The notes under the pieces were generated by a model that did no database searches, was not told the DNA's origin, and was given only the letters and a program-made list of their open reading frames with translations. Of a stretch of 64,000 bases of DNA, positions 53,061 through 62,064 are shown in pieces; the first letter of the stretch is position 1, and every line of letters begins with the position of its first letter. The DNA is taken from NCBI RefSeq assembly GCF_900100545.1, contig NZ_FNDP01000001.1:349115-413114 (forward strand), given 5' to 3'. This stretch comes from Pseudobutyrivibrio sp. 49 (GTDB lineage: Bacteria > Bacillota > Clostridia > Lachnospirales > Lachnospiraceae). The translations under genes and the position numbers were made by a program.

Positions 53061-53627
53061 ATGAAAAAATATATATTTCTTGTGCTTTGTAGCCTTTTGA
53101 TGTTCACTGGCTGCGGGCACGAATCATATTTTCAATCCACAGAATTGGTGGAAAATACAGAGGAACAGGATGAGATATCCAATGATATTCCAGAGGTTGT
53201 TTCTCAGATTATTTGTGTTCAGGTTGCTGGCGCAGTTGTAAAGCCAGGAGTCTATGAATTACCATCCAATTCCAGGGTCTATGCGGCAATAGATGCTGCA
53301 GGTGGTTTGTTGGATTCGGCAGACGATTCTGATATTAATCAAGCTTCGCTTCTTGAGGACGGGCAGAAGATATATGTCTATTCTAAAGAAGAAAGGGCAG
53401 AGCTTTTATTATCGGAAGAGGAATCTGATGACGATGGACTAATCAATTTGAATACTGCCACAGAAGCAGAGCTTATGACACTTCCGGGCATCGGACAGTC
53501 AAAGGCATCTCAGATAATTTCTTATAGAAATGCAAATGGTAATTTTGCTTCTATAGAAGACATTAAGAATGTATCTGGGATAGGTGATGGTATTTTCAAA
53601 CAAATTAATTCACTAATAAAAATTTAG
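53061..53627 (+). CDS. comEA: ComEA-type DNA-binding lipoprotein
   Basis: A 188-residue protein for DNA uptake. The N-terminus has a lipobox (LLMFTGCG, Cys about 18) rather than the single membrane helix of Bacillus ComEA. An SLBB domain (about 52-112, VQVAGAVVKPGVYELPSNSRVYAAIDAAGG) is followed by two helix-hairpin-helix motifs (about 125-188, INLNTATEAELMTLPGIGQSKASQIISYR) that bind double-stranded DNA. The start follows AGGAGATTGC. It leads a cluster ending in comEC. Confidence 0.9.
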   Translation: MKKYIFLVLCSLLMFTGCGHESYFQSTELVENTEEQDEISNDIPEVVSQIICVQVAGAVVKPGVYELPSNSRVYAAIDAAGGLLDSADDSDINQASLLEDGQKIYVYSKEERAELLLSEEESDDDGLINLNTATEAELMTLPGIGQSKASQIISYRNANGNFASIEDIKNVSGIGDGIFKQINSLIKI

Positions 53628-53643
53628 TAAATCGAGGATAATT

Positions 53644-54342
53644 ATGGCTAAGAAAGTATTGGTTGTAGACGACGAGAAGCTTATTGTGAAAGGAATCAGA
53701 TTTTCATTGGAGCAGGACGGCATGGAAGTTGACTGCGCTTATGACGGACAGGAGGCGTTAGATCTTGCCACTGCAAATCATTACGATATGATTCTGTTGG
53801 ATGTTATGCTTCCAAAGCTCGACGGATTTGAAGTTTGTCAGAGCATCAGAGAATTTTCAACAGTGCCTATCGTTATGCTCACCGCAAAGGGTGATGACAT
53901 GGACAAGATTCTTGGATTGGAGTATGGCGCTGACGACTATATTACAAAGCCATTTAACATTCTTGAGGTTAAGGCAAGAATTAAGGCCATTATGCGTAGA
54001 GCATCTCTTGGTATGGCAGCATCAGCTGAGCATAAGAATGAAGAGAATATTATCGAAAATGGTGATTTAGTTCTCGATAAGAGCAATAGAAGACTTACTA
54101 TTCTTGGAGAAGAGTACAATCTTACTTCAAAGGAATTTGATATGCTGTTACTCTTAGTGACAAATCCTAAAAAGGTATTTTCACGTGAGGATTTATTACA
54201 TACGATTTGGGGTACAGATTATCCTGGCGATGAGCGTACAGTTGATGTACATGTTCGTAGACTTAGAGAGAAAATCGAACCAAATCCAAAGGAGCCTAAG
54301 TACGTTCGTACTAAATGGGGAGTAGGCTACTATTATCAGTAA
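53644..54342 (+). CDS. OmpR/PhoB-family response regulator
   Basis: A 232-residue regulator. The receiver (about 4-117) has VVDDE, the phospho-acceptor Asp in MILLDVMLPKLDGFE (about 53), MLTAKGD and DYITKPF. The winged-helix DNA-binding domain (about 135-230) has LTSKEFDMLLLLVTNPKKVFSREDLL and DERTVDVHVRRLREKIE. It partners with the kinase encoded 35 bases downstream. It sits between comEA and comEC, so it may control the cluster. Confidence 0.95.
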   Translation: MAKKVLVVDDEKLIVKGIRFSLEQDGMEVDCAYDGQEALDLATANHYDMILLDVMLPKLDGFEVCQSIREFSTVPIVMLTAKGDDMDKILGLEYGADDYITKPFNILEVKARIKAIMRRASLGMAASAEHKNEENIIENGDLVLDKSNRRLTILGEEYNLTSKEFDMLLLLVTNPKKVFSREDLLHTIWGTDYPGDERTVDVHVRRLREKIEPNPKEPKYVRTKWGVGYYYQ

Positions 54343-54377
54343 ATCCTTAGGATTATCTTATAAAGAGAGTTTTATTA

Positions 54378-55814
54378 ATGAAAAATAAATTTAGCTTTTC
54401 TGCTTTTCATAGTTTAGGATTTAAAATTGCACTTATAATATTGTTAATAGGCATCATTCCATTTTTGGTTTGTGTGCCTATTTCATTGAGGGCATATAAA
54501 TCAGTCTCTATTCATACTGATGCCACAAATCTTATGGCCCAGGCTGCTCAGTACAATAGCCAGTTAGTTACAAGTGGATATATTCTCGGAGAAGAAAATA
54601 CCGAGCTAGACACTGAACTAAAGGCTATTGCCGACAGCTACAATGGTCGAATTCTTATTGTTAATTCAGCATTAAAGGTAGTTAAAGATTCATATTCCGT
54701 AGATATTGGTAAGACCGTTATTTGGGAAAATATCATTCATTCTATGCAGGGAGATTCTCTGTATTATTATGACGAAGATACAAAATATCTTATCGTATCA
54801 GTTCCATTATCAAATTCAGATAATGAGATAGTGGGTACATTGGTTATTAATAAATCAATGGATTATATTGATACAAATTTGGATAATTATGTTTCCTATG
54901 CTCTTATTGGCTCCGTAATAATTGTTTCTCTATCGATAATTATTGCTGTTGTATCAGCGATTTATTTTTCGCGTCCAATGACAAAGCTTTCTGATTCTTT
55001 GGATGCCATTATTCGTGAGTATTCAAATGAGCTTCCAGATAATAAGTCCTTCCTTGAGCTTGAGATTATTTCTGAGAAGTTTAATGAAGTATTTAAGAAG
55101 CTTCAGGCTATCGACCAGTCTCGACAGGAATTTGTATCGAACGTGTCTCATGAGCTTAAAACTCCACTTACTTCTATGAAGGTTTTAGCGGATTCTCTTA
55201 ATGGTTCTGAGGATGTTCCTATTGAGATGTATAGAGAATTCATGGTTGATATAGGCGACGAAATCGATCGAGAGACTAAGATTATTAATGATTTGCTTAG
55301 TCTTGTTCGTATGGATAAAAGTGGTGCTCAGCTTAATGTTTCAGCATTAAATATTAATGAGCTTATTGAGCATATTCTTAAGCGCCTTAAACCTATTGCT
55401 GAAAAGGCAGGAATCGAAGTAGTATTTGAATCCTTCAGACCTGTTGTTGCCGAGGTGGATGAGGTTAAGTTTACTCTTGTGGTTACTAATCTTGTTGAGA
55501 ATGCAATTAAGTACAATGACGAGGGTGGCTGGGTTCATATTTCCTTGAATTCGGATCATCAATTCTTCTATATTAAGGTAGAAGATAATGGACTTGGAAT
55601 TCCTGAGGATTCTGTAGATCATATCTTCGAGAGATTTTACAGAGCTGACAAATCTCATTCAAGGGAGATTGGTGGAACGGGCCTTGGCCTGGCTATCACA
55701 AAGAGCGCCATTGCTATGCATAATGGCGAGGTAAAGGTGCGCTCAAAGCTTGGTGAAGGTTCTACCTTTGATGTGCGTATCCCTCTGAATTACATTGAAA
55801 AGGAGGTGCGCTAA
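54378..55814 (+). CDS. Membrane sensor histidine kinase, WalK/PhoR-like
   Basis: A 478-residue kinase. Two membrane helices (about 14-35 and 172-195) bracket an extracytoplasmic sensor of about 135 residues. A HAMP-like linker follows, then the dimerisation box with the phospho-His in FVSNVSHELKTPLTSMKVL (about 258) and the ATP-binding domain with NLVENAIKYND, VEDNGLGIPEDSVDHIFERFYR and GGTGLGLAI. No PAS domain is evident. The stop overlaps the GerMN gene start by one base. Confidence 0.94.
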   Translation: MKNKFSFSAFHSLGFKIALIILLIGIIPFLVCVPISLRAYKSVSIHTDATNLMAQAAQYNSQLVTSGYILGEENTELDTELKAIADSYNGRILIVNSALKVVKDSYSVDIGKTVIWENIIHSMQGDSLYYYDEDTKYLIVSVPLSNSDNEIVGTLVINKSMDYIDTNLDNYVSYALIGSVIIVSLSIIIAVVSAIYFSRPMTKLSDSLDAIIREYSNELPDNKSFLELEIISEKFNEVFKKLQAIDQSRQEFVSNVSHELKTPLTSMKVLADSLNGSEDVPIEMYREFMVDIGDEIDRETKIINDLLSLVRMDKSGAQLNVSALNINELIEHILKRLKPIAEKAGIEVVFESFRPVVAEVDEVKFTLVVTNLVENAIKYNDEGGWVHISLNSDHQFFYIKVEDNGLGIPEDSVDHIFERFYRADKSHSREIGGTGLGLAITKSAIAMHNGEVKVRSKLGEGSTFDVRIPLNYIEKEVR

Positions 55815-56827
55815 TGAATAAGATGAAGAGACTCTTAGGATTCATACTTGTTTGTTCATTGATGCTTTCCTTGATTGGATGTAGCAAAGGCTCTGGAGAA
55901 TATGATTCTAAGATTTACTACGTAAATACGGATAAGACCAGCATTACAGCTGTGGATTACGATATTAAGGCGACAGATACCGAGCATCAGATAGCTGAAG
56001 TTATAGAGATGCTTGGAAAGGATACTGAAGAAATAGGATATATTACAACCATCCCTTCAGGTCTTGATTTGAAACGCTGGGAACTCAACGATGGTACCTT
56101 AGAACTCTATTTTGTAGGTGATTATGATTCGTTGGATATGTATACTGAGGTTTTGGTTAGGGCAGCTATTGTAAAATCACTGGTACAGATAAAAAAGGTT
56201 AAATCTGTTTCTTTTTACATTAACAATTCGCCATTGGTAGATTCCAGCGGTGAAGCTGTTGGAGCAATGACGGCAGATACCTTTATAGAAGATTTTGGAG
56301 AGGAAACTGATTCACTGTTATCCACAACCCTTACCTTGTATTTTGCAAGTGCAGATGGAATGTCTGTTGTTGCAGAGAACAGACAGGTGTATTACAGCCG
56401 TAATGTTTCCATCGAGAAGCTTGTTATGGAACAGCTTTTAAAGGGACCTGATGACAATAGACTTTTATCTGCATTGCCAACGGGCACAAAGCTTAATTCT
56501 ATCTCGGTATCAGAGGATGGTGTTTGTATTGCCAATTTCGATGCCACTTTAGAGACTGCAATTGCTGGCGTTACTGAGAATGTTACTCTATATTCAATAG
56601 TTAATTCTCTTACTGAATTGGATAGTATCAAGCAGGTTCAGATTTTGGTAAATGGTGAAACACCTCGTTTATCTAATGTGGATGTTGATTTGTCTGGCGC
56701 AGTACCTAGAAACGATACGATTATTAATTTTACTTCTTTAGATGAAGAAGATACTTACATAGAAGAAGATGAGTATTACTCTGAGGACGAGGATGTCCCT
56801 GAAGAAGAGGATACTACACAGGAATAA
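55814..56827 (+). CDS. GerMN domain lipoprotein
   Basis: A 337-residue surface lipoprotein (lipobox SLIGCSKG, Cys about 20). Two GerMN-type repeats are visible, roughly 35-150 and 165-300, the second with VVAENRQVYYSRNVSIEKLVMEQLLKGP and LNSISVSEDGVCIANFD. The C-terminus is strongly acidic (about 305-337). GerMN domains occur in spore and envelope proteins and may bind peptidoglycan or partner proteins. Linked by a one-base overlap to the kinase gene, so it may feed a signal to it, as LpqB does for MtrB in Actinobacteria. Confidence 0.88.
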   Translation: MNKMKRLLGFILVCSLMLSLIGCSKGSGEYDSKIYYVNTDKTSITAVDYDIKATDTEHQIAEVIEMLGKDTEEIGYITTIPSGLDLKRWELNDGTLELYFVGDYDSLDMYTEVLVRAAIVKSLVQIKKVKSVSFYINNSPLVDSSGEAVGAMTADTFIEDFGEETDSLLSTTLTLYFASADGMSVVAENRQVYYSRNVSIEKLVMEQLLKGPDDNRLLSALPTGTKLNSISVSEDGVCIANFDATLETAIAGVTENVTLYSIVNSLTELDSIKQVQILVNGETPRLSNVDVDLSGAVPRNDTIINFTSLDEEDTYIEEDEYYSEDEDVPEEEDTTQE

Positions 56828-56838
56828 CAGGAGGTTAT

Positions 56839-59136
56839 ATGTTACAAGGTCGTGTGCTTTGTAAGATTTCCTTGTTGATTATTCTTATTATTTCAATTAG
56901 TGCATATGCCCCCTGGGATTTTATGGGGGTATATGATAAGGCTGAGGCTGCTGCTCATATAGAAGAAGGGCAGCAGATCAAGGCCGAAGGATATATATAT
57001 CACAAGGAAGTTAAAAAGGACAAAGTTCTTTATTATGTAAAAAACGCTTCTGCAACCACTGGAAGCGAATCACTTTCAAAAACATCTTTTATTTTCAAAT
57101 TAGAATCGGACATAATTCCCAATTATTCAAAACTTAATATTGTTGGTAAGATGAAGCATTTTTCAGTTGCAACAAATGATGGCATCTTTGATATGAAGAA
57201 TTACTATAATTCGCTGGGGCTTTATTTTGAAATCACGGATATAGATTTTTATGATTATCAATGCGGATTATTTGTTGGTAATGATTATGCTTATAGATTT
57301 AGACAGCATATCTCATCGGTATACGAACAGTCCCTTCCTGGCGAAGAAGCAGGTTTTTTATCCAGCGTGGTTATTGGTGAAAAGAGCGGATTGAATACGG
57401 ATTTAAAATCTCTTTTTCAGGATGTTGGTATAGCTCATATTTTGGCAGTTTCAGGTCTACATGTTTCTGTAATTTGCATGGCGTTATATAAGTTTCTTAG
57501 AAGGAGAGGTTTTGGATTCCTTGCTTGCGGATTATCAGCCGGAGCAATTGCTGTGTTGTATGGATTTATTACTGGCGGAAGTGTATCTTCTATCAGAGCT
57601 ATTGGAATGTTTCTTGTTTATCTTATGGCTCAGATAACTGGAGAATGCTACGACATGCCAACAGCGATGGCTGTTATGGCTGACTTTTTGATAATTGAAA
57701 ATCCTTTATATATCAAGAATGGAAGTTTTATTTTTTCCTTTGGAGCAATCCTTTCAATTTATTATTTTGTTTTGCCGTTGAATAACGCATTTACGAATTA
57801 TTATGTTTATCAAAGAAAGTCAAAAAAGTCACATGAAAAGTTTTATGAGGGACGGTCTCTGCTACAAAAGGCGATTATGTATGTTCTCAATAGTCTGGTA
57901 TTTTCCTTTGGAATGTTTGTTGCAATGTTGCCTCTTGTTACACAGCTATATAATCAGACACCTTTATATTCAGTATTTTTGAATTTACTGGTACTACCAT
58001 TAATGCCATTGTTGTTAGGAACTGGTATTATAGCAGGTTTTGTGGGACTACTATTTATGCCAGCTGCTAAAGTACTTTTATTTGCTTGTCATTTCATAAT
58101 TTATTTTTATGAGTGTATTTCTGATTTTGCCCAGGGATTGCCATTTTCAAATGTGGTGGTTGGAACTAAGAGTATATGTTTTGTTGCGGCATATTATATG
58201 GCGCTATTATTTATTGTTTATGGTTTGGATATCTGTTTAAAAGTTTCTGGATCCAAAAGTCATAAATTTCGTGGGAAAAGGTTCTTGCTCAAAAGTTCTT
58301 TGCTTATTTTGCTTGCCTTTTTATGGCTGGCACCTATGCGTGGCTCTTTCGAAATTGATATTCTTGATGTTGGACAGGGAGATGGAATCTACATTAATTC
58401 AGGAGATGGAGTTCGATTTTTTATCGATGGAGGTAGTACTTCGACCGAGGAAATTGGTCAGTACACACTTTTACCGTTTTTGAAATATAAAGGAGCTGGT
58501 TCAATTGATTATTGGTTTGTATCTCATATGGATGAAGACCATGTTTCAGGAGTGATTGTATTACTAGAACAGGGATACAGAATAGATAATATTGTGTTGT
58601 CGGCAGAGATTCCTGAGGGAGAGACTTTGAAGCAGCTACTGACATTGGCTGAGCTTAATAGGACAAACATAATCTATATGAAGCAGGGGGACGTCTGTGG
58701 AAGCAAACACCTGTCATTCACCTGCGTTTATCCATATGAGGGAATGGTTTCTGATGATGTAAACGCTTTATCATTGTGTTTGCTTATGAATTATGACAGG
58801 AATTTAGATGGTCACTATGAATATAATGCTTTCTTTGGTGGTGATATAGCTGCTGAGCAGGAGCAGGCAATTGCTGACGCAGGTCTTGTTGGACATGTTA
58901 ATTTCTTGAAAGTTAGCCATCATGGTAGTCGCTTTAGCTCGGATTCTTCATTTTTAAAAGTGCTATCACCAGATGTAGCTGTTATCAGCTGTGCAAAAGT
59001 AAATCGCTATGGCCATCCTTCTGCTGAAGCGATAGAGCGTCTGGAGGCCGCGGCAGGGCATATCTATTATACGATGAATTCTGGACGCGTTAGGGTGGAT
59101 AAAGCAGGGGTGGATGAATATATCTCTGAGAAATAA
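56839..59136 (+). CDS. comEC: ComEC/Rec2 DNA uptake channel
   Basis: A 765-residue membrane protein that would carry single-stranded DNA into the cell. An N-terminal helix and OB-like DUF4131 region (about 40-160) precede the competence domain with about eight membrane helices (about 170-480; GEEAGFLSSVVIGEKSGL, VGIAHILAVSGLHVSVICM). A C-terminal metallo-beta-lactamase domain (about 505-760; ILDVGQGDGIYIN, FVSHMDEDHVSG, KVSHHGSRFSSDSSFL) follows and keeps its metal residues. The start follows CAGGAGGTTAT. All canonical parts are present. Confidence 0.95.
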   Translation: MLQGRVLCKISLLIILIISISAYAPWDFMGVYDKAEAAAHIEEGQQIKAEGYIYHKEVKKDKVLYYVKNASATTGSESLSKTSFIFKLESDIIPNYSKLNIVGKMKHFSVATNDGIFDMKNYYNSLGLYFEITDIDFYDYQCGLFVGNDYAYRFRQHISSVYEQSLPGEEAGFLSSVVIGEKSGLNTDLKSLFQDVGIAHILAVSGLHVSVICMALYKFLRRRGFGFLACGLSAGAIAVLYGFITGGSVSSIRAIGMFLVYLMAQITGECYDMPTAMAVMADFLIIENPLYIKNGSFIFSFGAILSIYYFVLPLNNAFTNYYVYQRKSKKSHEKFYEGRSLLQKAIMYVLNSLVFSFGMFVAMLPLVTQLYNQTPLYSVFLNLLVLPLMPLLLGTGIIAGFVGLLFMPAAKVLLFACHFIIYFYECISDFAQGLPFSNVVVGTKSICFVAAYYMALLFIVYGLDICLKVSGSKSHKFRGKRFLLKSSLLILLAFLWLAPMRGSFEIDILDVGQGDGIYINSGDGVRFFIDGGSTSTEEIGQYTLLPFLKYKGAGSIDYWFVSHMDEDHVSGVIVLLEQGYRIDNIVLSAEIPEGETLKQLLTLAELNRTNIIYMKQGDVCGSKHLSFTCVYPYEGMVSDDVNALSLCLLMNYDRNLDGHYEYNAFFGGDIAAEQEQAIADAGLVGHVNFLKVSHHGSRFSSDSSFLKVLSPDVAVISCAKVNRYGHPSAEAIERLEAAAGHIYYTMNSGRVRVDKAGVDEYISEK

Positions 59137-59190
59137 ATGATTTGTTCCATGTTTGAAATATAAGCTTTAGCAGGATTTCCTGCCTTTACC

Positions 59191-59409
59191 ATGAAAAAGG
59201 ACATAGACAGGAATAGAAAAACATTCTATTGGGAACATTTTGGACTGGCTTCTGATAAGGATTATTCAGAAACAAATTTGGAAAAGCTATTAAGATATGA
59301 AAAGTCAGGGCTTGTTTTAGGAGATAATTTAATAGTTTCTTTTGAATCGGCTGGAATCAGCTTTGATGTTAAATTGATTGAAGAGAAAATCAAGACTTAT
59401 CTTTTATAA
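59191..59409 (+). CDS. 72-residue orphan C-terminal segment
   Basis: MKKDIDRNRKTFYWEHFGLASDKDYSETNLEKLLRYEKSGLVLGDNLIVSFES... resembles the end of larger PD-(D/E)XK-like hypothetical proteins, where YWEHFG precedes a helix and a strand (GDNLIVSFE). Here it stands alone: the frame is stopped 11 codons upstream and no strong ribosome site precedes the ATG. A short palindrome GCAGGA TT TCCTGC lies just before it. It may be a remnant or a small stand-alone domain. Confidence 0.45.
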   Translation: MKKDIDRNRKTFYWEHFGLASDKDYSETNLEKLLRYEKSGLVLGDNLIVSFESAGISFDVKLIEEKIKTYLL

Positions 59410-59429
59410 TGTATTAGAATACTATAGTG
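59410..59429 (+). repeat. 20-bp direct repeat, copy 1
   Basis: TGTATTAGAATACTATAGTG occurs here and, with one difference, at 60142-60161, on either side of the amidase gene. Confidence 0.75.
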
Positions 59430-59458
59430 TGTAAACTGGTTGAAAAGAGGCGAGAATA

Positions 59459-60103
59459 ATGGGCTCAAGAAAGATGAGCAAAGGAAGAGAAAACAGACGA
59501 AAAGAAAGAAGAATTAAAAGGCGTAAAAGATTATTTACCCTTATTATGGAATTGTTGATTCTTGGCGGATTAGTATTCGGAGGATATAAATACTTTTTTC
59601 ATAGAGACAGGCTTGAGATAGCCGAGAATATTCAACTTCCAGATTGGATTGATGTGCAGTACATAGATGAGGGGAATCCATCGCGAACAGGACTTAGGTT
59701 AGATGGAATCAATAATATAGTAATTCATTATGTGGGAAATCCAGGAACAACCGCACAGCAGAATAGAGATTTTTATAATCACGAGGATTCGGATGTTTGC
59801 TCACATTTTGTGGTGGGGATAGATGGTGAGATAATCAACTGTGTTCCACTTTATGAGCGTTCTTCAGCAAGTAATCATCGAAACCATGACACTATTTCTA
59901 TAGAGGTTTGTCATCCTGATGAATCAGGAAAGTTTACTGAGGCTTCCTATGATTCTCTGATTAAATTAACAGACTGGCTTCTAAAGGAGTTTGGTATGAA
60001 GCCTGAGGACGTGATAAGACACTATGATGTTACAGGAAAAGAGTGTCCTATATATTATGTGAAAAATCCTGATGCATGGGAGCAGTTTCTTGCTGATTTA
60101 TAA
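59459..60103 (+). CDS. Membrane-anchored N-acetylmuramoyl-L-alanine amidase
   Basis: A 214-residue protein. A very basic N-terminus (1-27) and one membrane helix (about 28-46) are followed by an Amidase_2 (T7 lysozyme/PGRP-like) domain. Zinc ligands are likely His in NIVIHYVGNPG, His in VIRHYDVTGKECP and the Cys of that motif; SHFVVGIDGEIINCVP and NHDTISIEVCHPDESG are typical. It would cut the amide between MurNAc and the stem peptide. The start follows AGAGGCGAGAATA. It is flanked by a direct repeat and followed by a terminator. Confidence 0.92.
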   Translation: MGSRKMSKGRENRRKERRIKRRKRLFTLIMELLILGGLVFGGYKYFFHRDRLEIAENIQLPDWIDVQYIDEGNPSRTGLRLDGINNIVIHYVGNPGTTAQQNRDFYNHEDSDVCSHFVVGIDGEIINCVPLYERSSASNHRNHDTISIEVCHPDESGKFTEASYDSLIKLTDWLLKEFGMKPEDVIRHYDVTGKECPIYYVKNPDAWEQFLADL

Positions 60104-60131
60104 GAAAGATTAAGATGACAAGATGGTAAAA

Positions 60132-60170
60132 GCATCACTATTGTATTAGAATACTTTAGTGATGTTTTTT
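60132..60170 (+). terminator. Terminator after the amidase gene, containing repeat copy 2
   Basis: GCATCACTA (60132-60140) pairs with TAGTGATG (60157-60164), followed by a T run. The loop and right arm include TGTATTAGAATACTTTAGTG (60142-60161), the second copy of the repeat at 59410. Confidence 0.85.
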
Positions 60171-60196
60171 AATAAAAAAAGTTGAAAGGACTATAA

Positions 60197-60655
60197 ATGA
60201 CACTTACAACTCTTTGCTATTTAATTAAAGATAACAAGTACCTAATGCTTCATCGCACCAAGAAGGAGCATGATATTAATTCTGGAAAATATATTGGTGT
60301 GGGAGGCCATATCGAAGAAGGAGAATCTCCACTTGATTGCATCAAAAGAGAAGTAAAAGAGGAGACCGGTCTTACACTTAACAGTGCAAAAATGCGAGGT
60401 CATATTACCTTTGTTATGGGAGATGAGACTGAGTATGCACACCTATTTACCAGTGATGACTTCACAGGCACCATTACAGATTCCTGTGATGAGGGAGAAC
60501 TTACCTGGGTAGATATTGATAAGGTGATGGATTTAAATCTCTGGGAGGGAGATAGAACATTCCTAAAACTATTAAATGATAGACAAGATTATTTTTCATT
60601 AAAGCTAGTTTATGATAAAGAAGACAATTTGATAGAGACAGTAATGGAGGAATGA
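60197..60655 (+). CDS. NUDIX hydrolase, MutT-like
   Basis: A 152-residue enzyme. The Nudix box is GGHIEEGESPLDCIKREVKEETGLTL (about 35-60), complete. The N-terminal TLCYLIKDNKYLMLHRTKKEHDINSGKYIGVGG is typical of the 8-oxo-dGTP diphosphatase-like group. Likely substrates are nucleoside di- or triphosphates; not determined. The start follows AAAGGACTATAA. It overlaps the ribosome site of the next gene. Confidence 0.9.
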   Translation: MTLTTLCYLIKDNKYLMLHRTKKEHDINSGKYIGVGGHIEEGESPLDCIKREVKEETGLTLNSAKMRGHITFVMGDETEYAHLFTSDDFTGTITDSCDEGELTWVDIDKVMDLNLWEGDRTFLKLLNDRQDYFSLKLVYDKEDNLIETVMEE

Positions 60656-60658
60656 TAA

Positions 60659-61720
60659 ATGAAAAAGAGACGTAGAAGACAAAGAAGAGCAATTTCTATT
60701 GCGGTTATCGTAATTGCGATAATAATGATTATTGGCTTTGCTGGATATGTATTCTTACAAAAGAATAATAATCAGGAAGAGACAACAGGGATTAATACTC
60801 CAGCAGCTTCAACGACAGAGACGAAAAAATCTGACGAAGCTGGGCCAGCAAAAGAAACATCAGATAATAACTATGAAAACCTCATAAACGGCACAGGTAA
60901 ACTTAGCTTTGATTACTACAAAAAGAACGTATATCTCGACAACGAATACCAGTCTTATCAGGACGAGTTTGTTAGTAAGCTTTCAAAGGATGATTACACA
61001 ATCTCTGAGCTTGTAGAAGATATGAACGCAATCTTCAGCAACCCTGATAATTACTATGCCGAAGGAAAAGTTGAATCAGTAGAATACGCTTATCTTGATT
61101 GCGGAAATGATGGAAATAAGGAGATGGTTCTTAGATTCACTTGTCCAATAGTAGAGGAAGCTTCAAGCATCGAGTTTATTCTTAAGGAAATGGATGAAAA
61201 AATCCAGGTTGTGTACTCATATTGCAGCTGGTCAAGAAGCGAAACCTCAATTAATTATCAGGGCTTCATCAGTGGCGGAGGCAGCAATGGAGCCAGCAAC
61301 CATGGTTATGATTGTGGAATAATAAAGGCTGACGGTTCTTATTCTTATGGATATTATGAGGAAGAGGAATACGATTTATCAATGCTGGCTTACAGATATG
61401 GTGTAGAAGATTTAGATCCCTCAAGCCTTTCTGGAAATATTGTAGTTTACTCGCTTCAGACCGAGAAAAGCACAGCAGATAAAATGGCTCCTATCGTATT
61501 TTCGTATTTAGTATATGATGACAACTATAATGAAATTACAGACATTCCGAATCTATACACAGATAGTGACTATCAGAGACTTATAGATACTATACCTGAT
61601 GCTCAGTTTATTCCTTATGATGAATTCCAGTCAAAGATTAATGCCAAGCTTGATTCAATTGGAGCGACCCAGGCAGTTATCGGTAGCAACCAGCTTCAAT
61701 ATAATAAAATCAACCTTTAA
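60659..61720 (+). CDS. Membrane-anchored protein of unknown function
   Basis: A 353-residue protein with a basic N-terminus (KKRRRRQRRA), one membrane helix (about 13-33), a Thr/Ser/Glu-rich spacer (about 38-75) and an extracytoplasmic domain. The domain contains EYAYLDCGNDGNKEMVLRF, which resembles the FG-GAP/EF-hand-like D-x-D-x-D repeats seen in Lachnospiraceae surface proteins. No family name assigned. The start follows GGAGGAATGATAA, part of the NUDIX gene end. Confidence 0.7.
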   Translation: MKKRRRRQRRAISIAVIVIAIIMIIGFAGYVFLQKNNNQEETTGINTPAASTTETKKSDEAGPAKETSDNNYENLINGTGKLSFDYYKKNVYLDNEYQSYQDEFVSKLSKDDYTISELVEDMNAIFSNPDNYYAEGKVESVEYAYLDCGNDGNKEMVLRFTCPIVEEASSIEFILKEMDEKIQVVYSYCSWSRSETSINYQGFISGGGSNGASNHGYDCGIIKADGSYSYGYYEEEEYDLSMLAYRYGVEDLDPSSLSGNIVVYSLQTEKSTADKMAPIVFSYLVYDDNYNEITDIPNLYTDSDYQRLIDTIPDAQFIPYDEFQSKINAKLDSIGATQAVIGSNQLQYNKINL

Positions 61721-61722
61721 TC

Positions 61723-61751
61723 TTGTGGAATTACTATATTTGTGGTAGGAT
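61723..61751 (+). promoter_or_regulatory. Candidate promoter of thrS
   Basis: TTGTGG (61723-61728), 17 bases, TAGGAT (61746-61751), right before the T-box leader. Confidence 0.5.
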
Positions 61752-61755
61752 ATAG

Positions 61756-62000
61756 CACAGAAAAGCGATGACAGAAACAGTAGTATTTGCGGAAGCTAAG
61801 AGAGAGGACGCCTAGGCTGGAAGCGTCTAGTGGAAGCTTATATGAACACCATTCTCGAGCTGAGCGCGAAAGCATTTGCGTAAGCGTCTCCGGGTAGTTC
61901 CGTTAAAGACAAAATGAGTGAAACACTAAGGTGGAACCGTGTGAAATGTATATTCGCACCCTTAGGATTGGTTAGATGCCAGTTCTATGGGTGCTTTTTT
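61756..62000 (+). promoter_or_regulatory. T-box riboswitch, threonine specifier
   Basis: The conserved T-box sequence AAGGTGGAACCGTG (61928-61941) is present. The specifier loop reads TGAACACCATT with ACC (61848-61850), a threonine codon. The terminator stem pairs GCACCC (61956-61961) with GGGTGC (61989-61994), followed by a T run. Uncharged tRNA-Thr should bind, stop termination and raise thrS expression. Confidence 0.95.
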
Positions 62001-62064
62001 GTTTTACACCCTTAGTACCAGTAGTTATTTACATTTTTCATTCATTAGTAAAAGGAGAAAAACA

